The notes: generated by a model not told the origin, from the sequence alone. A stretch of 64,000 nucleotides of DNA from Fodinibacter sp963834965 (GCA_963834965.1 CAWIEI010000017.1:248001-312000); one strand, 5' to 3'; positions 51,943 through 62,967 are shown, counted from the first letter of the stretch. Numbers and translations are program-made.

Positions 51943-53136
51943 GTGAGCGACAACGAGGTCGCCCCCCTCGAGGCGGCGTTCGGCGTGGACCACCACGTCT
52001 CACGAGCCGAGGCCCCGCAACGCCCCGCCCAGGACGGCGGGCCGGAGATGGTCCAGCTGCTCAACCCCGAGGGCGAGCGCGTCTCGCACCCGGATCACGA
52101 CGCCGTCATCGACGCGTTGACCGACGAGGAGCTGCGCGGGTTCTACCGTGACCTGGTCCTCATCCGCCGCTTCGACGCCGAGGCCACCGCGCTGCAGCGC
52201 CAGGGCGAGCTCGGCCTGTGGGCCAGCCTGCTCGGCCAGGAGGCCGCCCAGGTCGGCTCAGGTCGCGCGCTGCGCCCCCAGGACTACGCGTTCCCCACCT
52301 ACCGCGAGCACGGCGTCGCCTGGTGCCGCGGGGTCGACCCGGTGAACCTGCTCGGCATGTTCCGCGGGGTCAACCACGGCGGCTGGGACCCCAACGAGAA
52401 GAACTTCCACCTCTACACGATCATCATCGGCGCGCAGACCCTGCACGCCACGGGCTACGCCATGGGCGTGCAGCGCGACGGCAGCGTCGGCACCGGCGAC
52501 GACGACCGCGACACCGCGGTCATCGCCTACTTCGGCGACGGCGCCACCAGCCAGGGGGACGTGTCCGAGGCGCTGGTCTTCGCCGGCGTCAACAACAGCC
52601 CGGTCGTCTTCTTCTGCCAGAACAACCAGTGGGCCATCTCCGAGCCCAACGAGAAGCAGAGCCGTGCCCCGCTCTGGCACCGGGCGCGCGGCTTCGGCTT
52701 CCCCGGCATCCGGGTCGACGGCAACGACGTGCTCGCCGTCTACGCCGTCACCAAGGCGGCGCTGGATGCCGCCCGCACCGGCCAGGGCCCCACGTTCATC
52801 GAGGCCTACACCTACCGGATGGGCGCGCACACCACCTCCGACGACCCCACCAAGTACCGCGTCTCGGCCGAGGTCGAGGTGTGGAAGCACCGCGACCCGA
52901 TCGAGCGCTTCAAGCGCTGGCTCACCACCACCGGCCGCGCCGACCCCGACTTCTTCGACGCCGTCGAGGAGGAGTCCGACGAGCTCGGCGCCTCGGTGCG
53001 CGAGCGCTGCCTGGCCCTGCCCGACCCGCCCGGCACCGACATGTTCGACAACGTCTACGCCGAGGCCCACCCGCTCGTCGAGCGGGAGCGGGCCGAGTTC
53101 GAGCGCTACCAGTCCTCGTTCGAGGGAGCCAGCTGA
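51943..53136 (+). CDS. 2-oxo acid dehydrogenase E1 alpha subunit
   Basis: 397 residues from a GTG after GGAGAAGGAG. Binds thiamine diphosphate: GDGATSQGDVSEALVFAGVNNSPVVFFCQNN is the TPP motif, and RRFDAEATALQRQGELGLWASLLGQEAAQVGSGRAL is the family start. The heterodimeric E1 form, followed by E1 beta and E2, fits a branched-chain (BkdA) or acetoin/pyruvate-type complex. No lpd gene is in the window. Substrate not settled; BCKDH is likeliest by the YTYRMGAHTTSDDPTKYR region. Confidence 0.9.
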   Translation: MSDNEVAPLEAAFGVDHHVSRAEAPQRPAQDGGPEMVQLLNPEGERVSHPDHDAVIDALTDEELRGFYRDLVLIRRFDAEATALQRQGELGLWASLLGQEAAQVGSGRALRPQDYAFPTYREHGVAWCRGVDPVNLLGMFRGVNHGGWDPNEKNFHLYTIIIGAQTLHATGYAMGVQRDGSVGTGDDDRDTAVIAYFGDGATSQGDVSEALVFAGVNNSPVVFFCQNNQWAISEPNEKQSRAPLWHRARGFGFPGIRVDGNDVLAVYAVTKAALDAARTGQGPTFIEAYTYRMGAHTTSDDPTKYRVSAEVEVWKHRDPIERFKRWLTTTGRADPDFFDAVEEESDELGASVRERCLALPDPPGTDMFDNVYAEAHPLVERERAEFERYQSSFEGAS

Positions 53137-54107
53137 TGGCCGCCACCACCCTGGCCAAGGGCATCACCAGCGGCCTGCGCGCCGCAATGGACAAGGACCC
53201 CAAGGTGGTCCTGATGGGCGAGGACATCGGCAAGCTCGGTGGTGTCTTCCGGGTCACCGAGGGCCTGCAGAAGGACTTCGGCGAGGACCGCGTCATCGAC
53301 ACCCCGCTGGCCGAGGCCGGCATCCTCGGCACGGCCATCGGGATGGCGCTGCGCGGCTACCGCCCCGTGGTCGAGATCCAGTTCGACGGCTTCGTCTACC
53401 CGGCCTTCGACCACATCGTCAGCCAGGTCGCCAAGCTGCGCGCCCGCAGCCTGGGCCACGTCGCCATGCCGCTCGTCATCCGCATCCCGTTCGGCGGCGG
53501 CATCGGCGCGGTCGAGCACCACAGCGAGTCCAACGAGGCCTACTTCGCGCACACCGCCGGCCTGCGCGTCGTCGCGGTGTCCAACCCGCACGACGCGCAC
53601 TGGATGATCCAGCAGGCCGTCGAGACCGACGACCCGGTCGTGTTCTACGAGCCCAAGCGCCGCTACTGGGACAAGGGCGAGGTCGGCGACGCCCCCGAGG
53701 GTGCACTTGGCACCGCCCGGGTGCTGCGCGAGGGCACCGACGTCACCCTGCTCGCCTACGGCCCGATGGTGAAGACCTGCCTGCAGGCCGCCCAGGCCGC
53801 CGAGGAGGAGGGGCGCAGCCTCGAGGTCGTCGACCTGCGCTCGCTCTCGCCACTCGACGAGACCACCATCCTCGGCTCCGCGCGCAAGACCGGGCGGGTG
53901 GTCGTGGTGCACGAGGCGTCGACCTTCCTGGGCATGGGCGCCGAGATCTCCGCGATGGTCACCGAGCAGGCGTTCTACCACCTCGAGGCTCCGGTGCTGC
54001 GCGTCGGTGGCTACAACGTGCCCTACCCGCCGAGCCGCATCGAGGAGGAGTTCCTCCCCGACCTCGACCGCGTCCTCGACGCCGTCGACCGCTCACTCGC
54101 TCACTGA
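53136..54107 (+). CDS. 2-oxo acid dehydrogenase E1 beta subunit
   Basis: 323 residues. VLMGEDIGKLGGVFRVTEGLQKDFGEDRVIDTPLAEAGILGTAIGMALRGYRPVVEIQF with FVYPAFDHIVSQVAKLRA, and a C-terminal transketolase-like domain (TLLAYGPMVKTCLQAA, VHEAS). Forms the alpha2beta2 decarboxylase with the upstream gene; starts on a shared base (TGATG). Typical BkdB/PdhB-like length. Confidence 0.92.
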   Translation: MAATTLAKGITSGLRAAMDKDPKVVLMGEDIGKLGGVFRVTEGLQKDFGEDRVIDTPLAEAGILGTAIGMALRGYRPVVEIQFDGFVYPAFDHIVSQVAKLRARSLGHVAMPLVIRIPFGGGIGAVEHHSESNEAYFAHTAGLRVVAVSNPHDAHWMIQQAVETDDPVVFYEPKRRYWDKGEVGDAPEGALGTARVLREGTDVTLLAYGPMVKTCLQAAQAAEEEGRSLEVVDLRSLSPLDETTILGSARKTGRVVVVHEASTFLGMGAEISAMVTEQAFYHLEAPVLRVGGYNVPYPPSRIEEEFLPDLDRVLDAVDRSLAH

Positions 54108-54122
54108 AAGGCGTTCTTGCAG

Positions 54123-55616
54123 ATGGCTCTTCGTGAGTTCAAGCTCCCCGACCCCGGCGAGGGCCTGACCGAGGCCGAGCTCGTCACCTGGCACGTCAAG
54201 CCCGGCGACGCCGTCAAGGTCAACGACATCATCGTCGAGATCGAGACCGCCAAGTCGCTCGTCGAGCTGCCCGTGCCGTTCGCCGGCACGGTGGTCTCGC
54301 TCAACGCCGGCGAGGGCGACACTGTCGAGGTCGGCACCACCATCATCACCATCGACGACGGCCTGGGCGGTGCGCCGGATGCCGGCACGCCTGCTCCCGC
54401 TGCCGTCTCCGGCCAGGGTGATGCACCGGCGACGACGTCGGCCGCCTCGTCGGCCGACGCTCCGCCGGAGATCGCGGAGGGCCTGATCGGCGGCACGACG
54501 TCGACCGGTCGCACTGCCGTGCTGGTCGGCTACGGCGTCAAGCAGACCGAGGCCAAGCGCCGCCCCCGCTCCACGTCCGCCTCCCCGTCCGGCGTCCCGG
54601 AATCGACCAATAGGTCACAGGAGGGACAGGCCGGCCGCGCCGCCGATGTCCCGGAATCGACCAATAGGTCGAGGGAGGAACAGGCCCCACTTTCCGGAGA
54701 GCGGGTTCGCGCGCTGGCCAAGCCTCCGGTGCGCAAGCTCGCCAGGGACCTCGGCGTCGACCTCGGCTCGGTGACCCCGACCGGCGCGGGCGGCACCGTC
54801 ACCCGCGCCGACGTCAAGTCGGCCGCCGCGGGCGCCACCTCCGACGGCGCGGCGGTCGCGGTGGCGGCACCGGCATCCGAGCCCTGGGCTGGCGACGGCG
54901 AGCGCGAGACCCGCATCCCGGTCAAGGGTGTGCGCAAGATGACTGCGCAGGCCATGGTCGCCTCCGTCTTCACGGCACCCCACGTCACCGAGTGGGTCAC
55001 CGTCGACGTCAGCGCCACCATGGACCTCGTCGAGAAGCTCAAGCGCGACAGGGAGTTCCGCGACGTGAGGGTGACGCCGCTGCTCGTGCTCGCCAAGGCG
55101 ATGTGCCTCGCCGTGCGCCGCAACCCCGGCATCAACGCCACCTGGGACGACGCCGCGCAGGAGATCGTGGTGAAGCACTACGTCAACCTCGGCATCGCCG
55201 CGGCCACCCCCCGCGGGCTGGTCGTCCCGAACGTCAAGGATGCCCACGCCATGTCGATGCGCGAGCTCGCCGAGGCCATCGGCGCCCTCACCGCCACGGC
55301 GCGCGAGGGCCGCACCCAGCCCGCCGACATGGCTGGCGGCACCATCACGATCACCAACGTGGGGGTCTTCGGGGTCGACGCCGGCACGCCCATCCTCAAC
55401 CCGGGCGAGGCCGCGATCCTCGCGTTCGGCACCGTCGCCCGGCGCCCGTGGGTCGTCACGGCAGCAGACGGCACCGAGTCGATCGAGCCGCGCTGGGTCA
55501 CCACGCTGGCGCTCAGCTTCGACCACCGCCTCGTCGACGGTGAGCTCGGCAGCCGCTACCTCGCCGACGTCGCGGCGATCCTGGCCGACCCCTCCCGCGC
55601 GCTCGTCTGGGGCTGA
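54123..55616 (+). CDS. 2-oxo acid dehydrogenase E2 (acyltransferase) component
   Basis: 497 residues. One lipoyl domain (residues 1-80) with the lipoyl lysine in EIETAKSLVE, then a long linker, then the peripheral subunit-binding domain (RALAKPPVRKLARDLGVDLGSVTPTGAGGTVTRADV). The catalytic domain has SFDHRLVDGELGSRYL, the His-x3-Asp site. The linker contains two in-frame copies of VPESTNRSxExQA, encoded by a 39-bp repeat at 54594-54686. Last of the E1alpha-E1beta-E2 operon. Confidence 0.93.
   Translation: MALREFKLPDPGEGLTEAELVTWHVKPGDAVKVNDIIVEIETAKSLVELPVPFAGTVVSLNAGEGDTVEVGTTIITIDDGLGGAPDAGTPAPAAVSGQGDAPATTSAASSADAPPEIAEGLIGGTTSTGRTAVLVGYGVKQTEAKRRPRSTSASPSGVPESTNRSQEGQAGRAADVPESTNRSREEQAPLSGERVRALAKPPVRKLARDLGVDLGSVTPTGAGGTVTRADVKSAAAGATSDGAAVAVAAPASEPWAGDGERETRIPVKGVRKMTAQAMVASVFTAPHVTEWVTVDVSATMDLVEKLKRDREFRDVRVTPLLVLAKAMCLAVRRNPGINATWDDAAQEIVVKHYVNLGIAAATPRGLVVPNVKDAHAMSMRELAEAIGALTATAREGRTQPADMAGGTITITNVGVFGVDAGTPILNPGEAAILAFGTVARRPWVVTAADGTESIEPRWVTTLALSFDHRLVDGELGSRYLADVAAILADPSRALVWG
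54594..54686. repeat. Two copies of a 39-bp in-frame repeat in the E2 linker
   Basis: The word GTCCCGGAATCGACCAATA begins at 54594 and 54648, 54 bases apart, and each runs on through AGGTC...ACAGGCC. The second copy contains a small dyad TCGACC-AATA-GGTCGA. GC content is clearly lower than in flanking codons. Both copies keep the reading frame and encode Pro-Glu-Ser-Thr-Asn-Arg-Ser. Confidence 0.85.
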
Positions 55617-55621
55617 GCGCG

Positions 55622-57097
55622 GTGCCGGCAGAGGCCACCGAGCCCACCGGCGTCGTCTTCCCGGAGGTCGACGGGCGCCGCTCCACCGGCGCCACCGGGC
55701 GGGCGGTGGTGGCCGACGCGCTGCGGCCGGTCGACCCGGTCGGTGCCGCCGCCGCCCAGCGCGAGACGAACTGGCGCAGTGGCTACCTCAGCCACTTCCG
55801 GCGCCTGGTCGAGGCCGGCCTGGCCGGGCCCGAGGATGCCGTCGCCATCGCCGACGCCGGGCTCGCCTCGGTATACGACCGGATGTGCTGGCGCGACCCC
55901 GACGGCCGCCAGGTGCGCCTCGAGGCGGCCCTCGGCGGGGTGGCAGGTAGCCCCGCCGACCGGCTGACCACGGAGTCGTTCGGCGGCACCGGTGAGCCTG
56001 ACACCGCCCTCACCATCCCCTACCGCGGCTCCCGGCTCGCCGGTGACGACCTGCGCCGCCAGCTCGACACCTGGGTGGCCGACGGTGTCGTCGAGCCCTC
56101 CCTGCGCGACGCCGTGGGCGCGGTGGTCGACCACCCAGAGTGGCTGCGACTCGAAGGCCGCACCGTCGTCGTGCTCGGCGCCGCCGCCGAGATGGGCCCG
56201 CTGCGCTCGTTGCTGCGCTGGGGTGCCACGGTCGCCGCGGTCGACCTGCCCCGCCCCGACCTGTGGGCGCGGCTGCTCGGCGACGCCGGAAAGCTGCCCG
56301 GCCGCGTGCTGGTACCGGCCACCCCGGGCACCTCCGACCTCGCCCAGCGCGCCGGCGTCGACCTCATCCACGACCTGCCGACCGCCACCGGCTGGGTGTG
56401 CGGCCTGCCCGGCTCGCTCGTCATCGGCAACTACGTCTATGCCGACGGCGCCACCAACGTGCGGGTCAGCACCGCCGTCGACGCCCTCACCCAGACCGTG
56501 CGCAGCGCCCGGCCCGACACCGCGATGTCGTTCCTCGCCACCCCGACCGATGTCTTCGCCGTGCCGGGCGAGGCGGTCGAGGCCTCGGTGCAGGCCTATG
56601 CCGACCGCCGCACCTCCAAGCTGTTGCGCGGCCCGCTGCGCACCCTGTCGGGTGGGCGCCTGTTGCGCCGCAACTACGTGCCCGGCGAGGACCCCGGCAT
56701 CAACGACTCCGTCGTGCTCCAGCAGGGCCCCAACTACCTGCTCGCCAAGCGGCTGCAACGCTGGCGCGCGACCTCGGCGCGCGCTCGGGGCGCGACGGTG
56801 TCGTTCAAGATCGCCCCGCCCACCCGCACCCGGTCGGTGCTCAAGAACCGGGCGCTGGCCGCCGCGTACGCCGGGGCGCACCGCTTCGGCGTCGAGGTGT
56901 TCGACCCCGGCACGGCCAACACGCTGATGGCGGCGCTGCTCGTGCACGACCTGGCCGCCGGTTCGCCGCGCCAGGAGTTCCCGTGGCAGGACGAGGCGTA
57001 CGCCGCGGCGCACGGCGGTCTGTGGCGCGCCGCCTACGACCCCCGCAGCGCGCTCGGCCTGGCCGCGCTGCTCGGCGCAGCCTCCGCCCGCCCCTGA
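55622..57097 (+). CDS. Conserved unknown with central Rossmann-like segment
   Basis: 491 residues from a GTG six bases after the E2 stop. A nucleotide-binding-like strand-loop occurs at RTVVVLGAAAEMGPLRSLLRWGATVAAVDLPRPDLW. Other conserved-looking stretches are ETNWRSGYLSHFRRLVEAGLAGPEDAVAIADAGLASVYDRM and SLVIGNYVYADGATNVRVSTAVDALTQTV. I recognise no family. No signal peptide or helices. The position straight after the dehydrogenase genes suggests co-transcription; the function is not inferable. Confidence 0.7.
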   Translation: MPAEATEPTGVVFPEVDGRRSTGATGRAVVADALRPVDPVGAAAAQRETNWRSGYLSHFRRLVEAGLAGPEDAVAIADAGLASVYDRMCWRDPDGRQVRLEAALGGVAGSPADRLTTESFGGTGEPDTALTIPYRGSRLAGDDLRRQLDTWVADGVVEPSLRDAVGAVVDHPEWLRLEGRTVVVLGAAAEMGPLRSLLRWGATVAAVDLPRPDLWARLLGDAGKLPGRVLVPATPGTSDLAQRAGVDLIHDLPTATGWVCGLPGSLVIGNYVYADGATNVRVSTAVDALTQTVRSARPDTAMSFLATPTDVFAVPGEAVEASVQAYADRRTSKLLRGPLRTLSGGRLLRRNYVPGEDPGINDSVVLQQGPNYLLAKRLQRWRATSARARGATVSFKIAPPTRTRSVLKNRALAAAYAGAHRFGVEVFDPGTANTLMAALLVHDLAAGSPRQEFPWQDEAYAAAHGGLWRAAYDPRSALGLAALLGAASARP

Positions 57098-57111
57098 CGC
57101 CACCACTTCCG

Positions 57112-57174
57112 CACTCAACGCGAGTGTGATGCGCCGGATCCGCACGTCACCGTCGTCTGCGTGTGCGGAATCCG
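57112..57174. terminator. Hairpin cluster between genes
   Basis: CACTC/GAGTG at 57112-57126, then CGGATCCGCACG (57135-57146) with CGTGTGCGGAATCCG (57160-57174), an imperfect stem with small bulges. A word CCACTTCCGCACT (57103-57115) is the reverse complement of the 8327-8339 word. Probably ends transcription of the upstream unit. Confidence 0.55.
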
Positions 57175-57213
57175 CGGTTGGCTAACCATCGCGCCACCCG
57201 TCATGATGGAGGC

Positions 57214-58419
57214 ATGAGCGCCACCTCGTCGATGCCGAAGCGACCGTCCGACCCCCTCGACCTGATCGACGTCGACAGCCTGCTCACCGACGAGGAGAAG
57301 GCGATCCGGGCGGCCACCCGCCAGGTCTGCGCCGACGCCGTCGACCCGCACATCATGCAGTGGTACGAGGACGGCGACCTCCCGGTGGCCCGCGAGCTCG
57401 CCCAGGAGTTCGGCAAGGTGGGCCTGCTCGGCATGCACCTCGAGGGCTACGGCTGCGCCGGCATGTCCGCCGTCGACTACGGCCTGGCCTGCCTCGAGCT
57501 CGAGGCGAGCGACTCCGGCATCCGCTCGCTGGTGTCGGTGCAGGGCAGCCTGGCGATGTTCGCGATCTGGCGGTTCGGCACCGAGGAGCACAAGCAGGAG
57601 TGGCTGCCGCGGATGGCGGCCGGCGAGGCGATCGGCTGCTTCGGCCTCACCGAGCCCGACCACGGCTCCGACCCCGGCTCGATGCGCACCCGGGCCCGTC
57701 GCGACGGCGATGACTGGGTGCTCAACGGCTCCAAGATGTGGATCACCAACGGCTCGATCGCCGACGTCGCGGTGGTCTGGGCGAACGCCGGCGACGAGAA
57801 CGGCGGCATCCGCGGCTTCGTGGTGCCCACCGACACACCGGGATTCGCGGCGCACAAGATCACCCACAAGATGTCGCTGCGCGCGTCGGTCACCTCCGAG
57901 CTCACCTTCGAGAACCTCCGCCTGCCCGCGGATGCCGTGTTCCCCGACGTCACCGGCCTCAAGGGCCCGCTGGCCTGCCTCAGCGAGGCGCGCTACGGCA
58001 TCGTCTGGGGCTCCCTCGGCGCTGCCCGGTCCTCGCTCGAGGCGGCCCGCCGCTACTCGATGGAGCGCATCCAGTTCGGGCGCCCGATCGCCGGCTTCCA
58101 GCTCACCCAGGCCAAGCTCGCGAACATGGCCACCGAGCTGCAGCTCGGCCAGCTGCTCGCCCTGCACCTGGGCCGCCGCAAGGACAGCGTGGGCCTGCGC
58201 CCCGAGCAGGTGTCGGTCGGCAAGTACAACAACATCACCAAGTCGATCGAGATCTGCCGCACCGCCCGCACCATCCTCGGCGGCAACGGCATCAGCGGCG
58301 AGTACCCCGTCATGCGGCACGCCAACAACCTCGAGTCGGTGCTCACCTACGAGGGCACCGTCGAGATGCACACCCTCGTGATCGGCCAGGCCCTCACCGG
58401 CGAGTCCGCCTTCCGCTGA
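57214..58419 (+). CDS. Acyl-CoA dehydrogenase, glutaryl-CoA dehydrogenase-like
   Basis: 401 residues; ATG at 57214 after GATGGAGGC. FAD-dependent: GCFGLTEPDHGSDPGSMRTRARRDGDDWVLNGSKMWITNGSIADV and SYSMERIQFGRPIAGFQLTQAKLANMATE-type motifs. The catalytic Glu is in ESVLTYEGTVEMHTLVIGQALTG, the GCDH pattern. Oxidises and possibly decarboxylates glutaryl-CoA from lysine/tryptophan breakdown. The neighbouring E1-E2 complex could act on 2-oxoadipate or branched-chain acids, so a shared route is possible. Confidence 0.92.
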   Translation: MSATSSMPKRPSDPLDLIDVDSLLTDEEKAIRAATRQVCADAVDPHIMQWYEDGDLPVARELAQEFGKVGLLGMHLEGYGCAGMSAVDYGLACLELEASDSGIRSLVSVQGSLAMFAIWRFGTEEHKQEWLPRMAAGEAIGCFGLTEPDHGSDPGSMRTRARRDGDDWVLNGSKMWITNGSIADVAVVWANAGDENGGIRGFVVPTDTPGFAAHKITHKMSLRASVTSELTFENLRLPADAVFPDVTGLKGPLACLSEARYGIVWGSLGAARSSLEAARRYSMERIQFGRPIAGFQLTQAKLANMATELQLGQLLALHLGRRKDSVGLRPEQVSVGKYNNITKSIEICRTARTILGGNGISGEYPVMRHANNLESVLTYEGTVEMHTLVIGQALTGESAFR

Positions 58420-58505
58420 GGCTTCGCCTCGCACCACACCACCTTGCCCGCCATTGCCGGCGGCAGGGACGATGACCGTCCCCCACCACCTCATCGGAGA
58501 ACCCC

Positions 58506-59696
58506 GTGCTGTCCGCCTATGCCCCGCTGTTCCGCGTCCCCGGCGCCACCCGCTTCATCGCGGGTACGGCGCTGTCGCGCACCGGAGGGGCGATGTTCGG
58601 GGTCGCCATCGTCGTCATGCTCAGCCAGCGCCGCGGGTCGTTCGGGCTCGCGGGAGCCGTCTCGGCGGTGGGTGTGCTGGTGCTCGCCATCGCCGCGCCG
58701 GTCATCGGCCGGCTGGTCGACCAGCACGGCCAGCGCCGGGTGGCGCTTCCCTTCGTCATCTTCTCGACGGCCTGCGGTGTCGCCGTCGCGGCGCTGTCCT
58801 GGCGCGACGCACCGGCCTGGACCCTCTTCCTCCTGTACGGCCTGAGCGCCGTTCTCGCCGAGCCGGGCCCGATGTCGCGCGCCCGCTGGGCGCACATCTA
58901 CCGCGACCAGCCCGACCGGCTGCACACCGCGATGTCGTTCGAGCAGGTCTGCGACGAGGCGTCGTTCGTCATCGGCCCGGTGCTCGCCGTCCTCGTGTCG
59001 ACGCTGTGGTTCCCCGAGGCCGGACTGCTGCTCGCCGAGCTGTTCTTCACTGTGGGGATGCTGACCTTCCTCTCCGCCCGTGCCACCGAGCCGCCGGTGG
59101 TGCCGCACGCCGACCGTCCGGTGGGCTTCGCCGCCCGTCGTCCCGGGCTGCTCGTCGTCTCCGCCGTGCTCGTGATGACCGGTGTCATCTTCGGTGCCAA
59201 CGAGGTCATCGCCGTCGCCTTCGCCACCGAGAGCGGCGACACCGGGTTCTCGAGCATCATTCTCGGGGCGTTCGCGCTCGGCTCGACCCTGGCCGGCATC
59301 GTGTTCGGCAGCACCGTGTTCCGGATGACGATGACCCGCCGGCTGCTGCTCGCAGCCGCCGGGATGTTCGTGCTCGAGACGCCGGCCCTGCTGGTGGGTG
59401 GGCTGTGGCCGCTGGTGGCCGTGATGTTCGTGGCCGGCTCGGCGACCGCCCCGATGCTGATCACCAGCCTGTCGCTGGCCCAGCGCCTCGTGCCCGCGGC
59501 CCTGATGACCGAGGGGCTGGCCGTGGCCGTGACCGGCATCCTGATCGGCATCTCGGGCGGGTCCTCCATCGGCGGCTTTGCGATCGAGGCCTGGGGTGCC
59601 CAGCCGGCGTATGCCGTGCCGGTCGTCGCCGGGGCGCTGGCGGTGGCGATCATCGCGGCGCGCTACCGCCACCTCGAGCGTCACGAGCTGGCGTAG
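58506..59696 (+). CDS. MFS transporter
   Basis: 396 residues with about 12 helices in two halves. RFIAGTALSRTGGAMFGVAIVVMLSQRRGSFGLAGAV begins helix 1-2, and VIGRLVDQHGQRRVALPFVI is the loop 2-3 MFS signature (DxxGxR-like). Resembles drug/sugar exporters of the EmrD/SET type. Substrate unknown. GTG start; convergent with nagA. Confidence 0.9.
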   Translation: MLSAYAPLFRVPGATRFIAGTALSRTGGAMFGVAIVVMLSQRRGSFGLAGAVSAVGVLVLAIAAPVIGRLVDQHGQRRVALPFVIFSTACGVAVAALSWRDAPAWTLFLLYGLSAVLAEPGPMSRARWAHIYRDQPDRLHTAMSFEQVCDEASFVIGPVLAVLVSTLWFPEAGLLLAELFFTVGMLTFLSARATEPPVVPHADRPVGFAARRPGLLVVSAVLVMTGVIFGANEVIAVAFATESGDTGFSSIILGAFALGSTLAGIVFGSTVFRMTMTRRLLLAAAGMFVLETPALLVGGLWPLVAVMFVAGSATAPMLITSLSLAQRLVPAALMTEGLAVAVTGILIGISGGSSIGGFAIEAWGAQPAYAVPVVAGALAVAIIAARYRHLERHELA

Positions 59697-59702
59697 CTCC
59701 CC

Positions 59703-59752
59703 ACTGATTGCGGATCTCCGACCCCAGCCCGGGTGGGAGATCCGCAATGAGT
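59703..59752. terminator. Bidirectional hairpin between MFS and nagA
   Basis: Arms ACTGATTGCGGATCTCC (59703-59719) and GGAGATCCGCAATGAGT (59736-59752) pair at 16 of 17 positions. It lies between two convergent stops. Confidence 0.78.
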
Positions 59753-59756
59753 CGGG

Positions 59757-60861
59757 TCAGGTGCGGGCCCATTTCCCGGCGCGCATCACCGCGCCCACCT
59801 GCAGGTCGTCGTCGAGGTGCACGAGGTCGGCGCGGCGGCCGGGCTCGATGACGCCGACGTCGGCCAGCCCGAGCAGCCGCGCGGGAGTGGCCGTCGCCGC
59901 GTAGACGACGGCGTCGAGCGGCAGGCCCGCGGTCTGCACCGCATACCGCACGGCGCGGTCCATGGTGAGCGTGCTGCCGGCGATCGCGCCGTTCGAGGCC
60001 AGCCGGGCCACGCCGTCGCGCACCTCGACGGCGGCCGGCCCGAGCACGTAGTCGCCGTCGGCGGCACCGGCGGCGCCCATCGCGTCGGTGACCAGCAGGA
60101 ACCGGTGCGGCGCCGTGGTCGCGGCCCAGTGCAGCACGGCCGGGTGCAGGTGGATGCCGTCGGCGATCAGCTCGACGAACGCCCGCGGGTCCTCGACGAG
60201 TGCGAGCACCGGCCCGGGCTCGCGGTGGTGGATGGGCCGCATCGCGTTGAACAGGTGCGTGGCCACGGAGGCGCCGGCGTCGAGCGCCTCGCGAGCCACG
60301 GCATACGTCGCGTCGCTGTGCCCCAGTGCCGCGATGACGCCGCGCTCGGCGAGCAGCCCGACCGCGGCGAGCCCGCCGTCCAGCTCCGGTGCGAGGGTCA
60401 CCATCCGCACCGCTCCCTGGCCGGCGTCGAGCAGCCGGGTCACCTCGGCCGGGTCGGGGGCGCGCAGCAGGGCCGGGTCGTGCGCGCCGCAGTGGGCGTC
60501 GCTCAGCCACGGGCCCTCGAGGTGGATGCCGGCCAGCTCACCTCCGTGGACCAGCGGGGCCAGGGCCCGCACCGACGCCTCGAGCCGCTCGGTGGTGTCG
60601 GTGACCAGGCTGGCCATCATCGTCGTGGTGCCGTGGGCGCGGTGGGTGGCCAGCACGGTCGCGGCCTCGGCTGGGTCGCCCGAGGTGAAGGCCGCCCCGC
60701 CGCCGCCGTGCGAGTGCGCGTCGACGAAGCCGGGAACGAGGGTGCCGGCGAGATGGTGGTCGGCCGGTGCCGGCGGGTGTCCCCCGCCGGCACCGGTGAT
60801 CCGGTCACCGTCGACCTCGACCCAGCCGGGCTCGGCCGAGCCGGAGGGGAGGACGACGCGG

Positions 60862-60884
<23 letters not shown>
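59757..60884 (-). CDS. nagA: N-acetylglucosamine-6-phosphate deacetylase
   Basis: 375 residues. Amidohydrolase fold: LVPGFVDAHSHGGGGAAF (metal His), HLEGPWLSDAHCGAHDPA (Glu ligand), ALGHSDATYAVAREALDAGASVATHLFNAM (His ligands) and LLVTDAMGAAGAADG with the catalytic Asp. Releases acetate from GlcNAc-6-P after PTS uptake. Starts inside the EIIC gene (23-base overlap), so translation is coupled. Confidence 0.96.
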
Positions 60885-62162
<1,278 letters not shown>

Positions 62163-62166
<4 letters not shown>

Positions 62167-62948
62167 GGGTTCCCCTCCAGTGGTGGTTGACGTGCTTCGT
62201 CGGGCATCGTGCGGTGCAGGGAGACGTGCAGCTCGTAGCGGTCGCCGCGGTAGTGGCTGGTCACCTGCTCCAGCGGGGCGCCCCCGGTGCGGCTGCGCCG
62301 GTCGAACGCCAGCACGGGGTCGCCGGGTGCGACGTCGAGGTGGTGGGCGAGGGTGGCGTCGGCCAGCTCGGCGCGCACGGTCTGCTCGGCGGTGTCGACC
62401 GGCAGGCCGTACTCGCGGGCGAACAGCTCGTAGAGCGAGCGGCCCAGGTCGTGCCGGTCGAGCCCGGGCAGCAGGGTGGGCGAGTACCAGCCGGCCTCGA
62501 CCGCCATCGGCTCACCGGCGGCCAGCCGCACCCGCTCGACCCACCAGGCCGGCTCGCCCGGCGCCAGCGCGAACCAGCCCGCCACCTCGCCAGGAGGCTC
62601 GAGCGGGGCCACCCGCACCACTCGGGTCGACGGGGTCTTGCCGCGCCGCTGCATGTCCTGGGTGAACGAGGCGAGGTGCAGGTGGGACTGCACGCGCGGT
62701 GGCGCCACGAAGGTGCCCTTGCCAGGGACCCGGCGCAGCGCGCCCTCGGCCACGAGCGCCTCGATGGCCCGGCGCACGGTGGCGCGCGACACGGCGTACG
62801 TCGTCATCAGCTCGCGCTCGGAGGGGATGGCGGCCCCGGGCGCCAGCTCGCCCGCACACAGGGCGGCCAGCACCGTCCTCAGTTGGGCATGCTTGGGCTC
62901 GGCGCCGTCGACGAGCCGGCGCGGCACGGTGCTCACCGGGTCCGCCAT
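62163..62948 (-). CDS. dasR: GntR/HutC-family regulator, DasR-like
   Basis: 261 residues. Winged helix LRTVLAALCAGELAPGAAIPSERELMTTYAVSRATVRRAIEALVAEGALRRVPGKGTFV, then a UTRA effector domain (LHLASFTQDMQRRGKTPSTRVV, WYSPTLLPGLD, HYRGDRYELHVSL). DasR senses GlcN-6-P and controls GlcNAc uptake. First gene of dasR-EIIC-nagA leftward; the divergent operator lies 20 bases upstream. Confidence 0.9.
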
Positions 62949-62967
62949 TCGTCCCCCTCGCCGGGTA

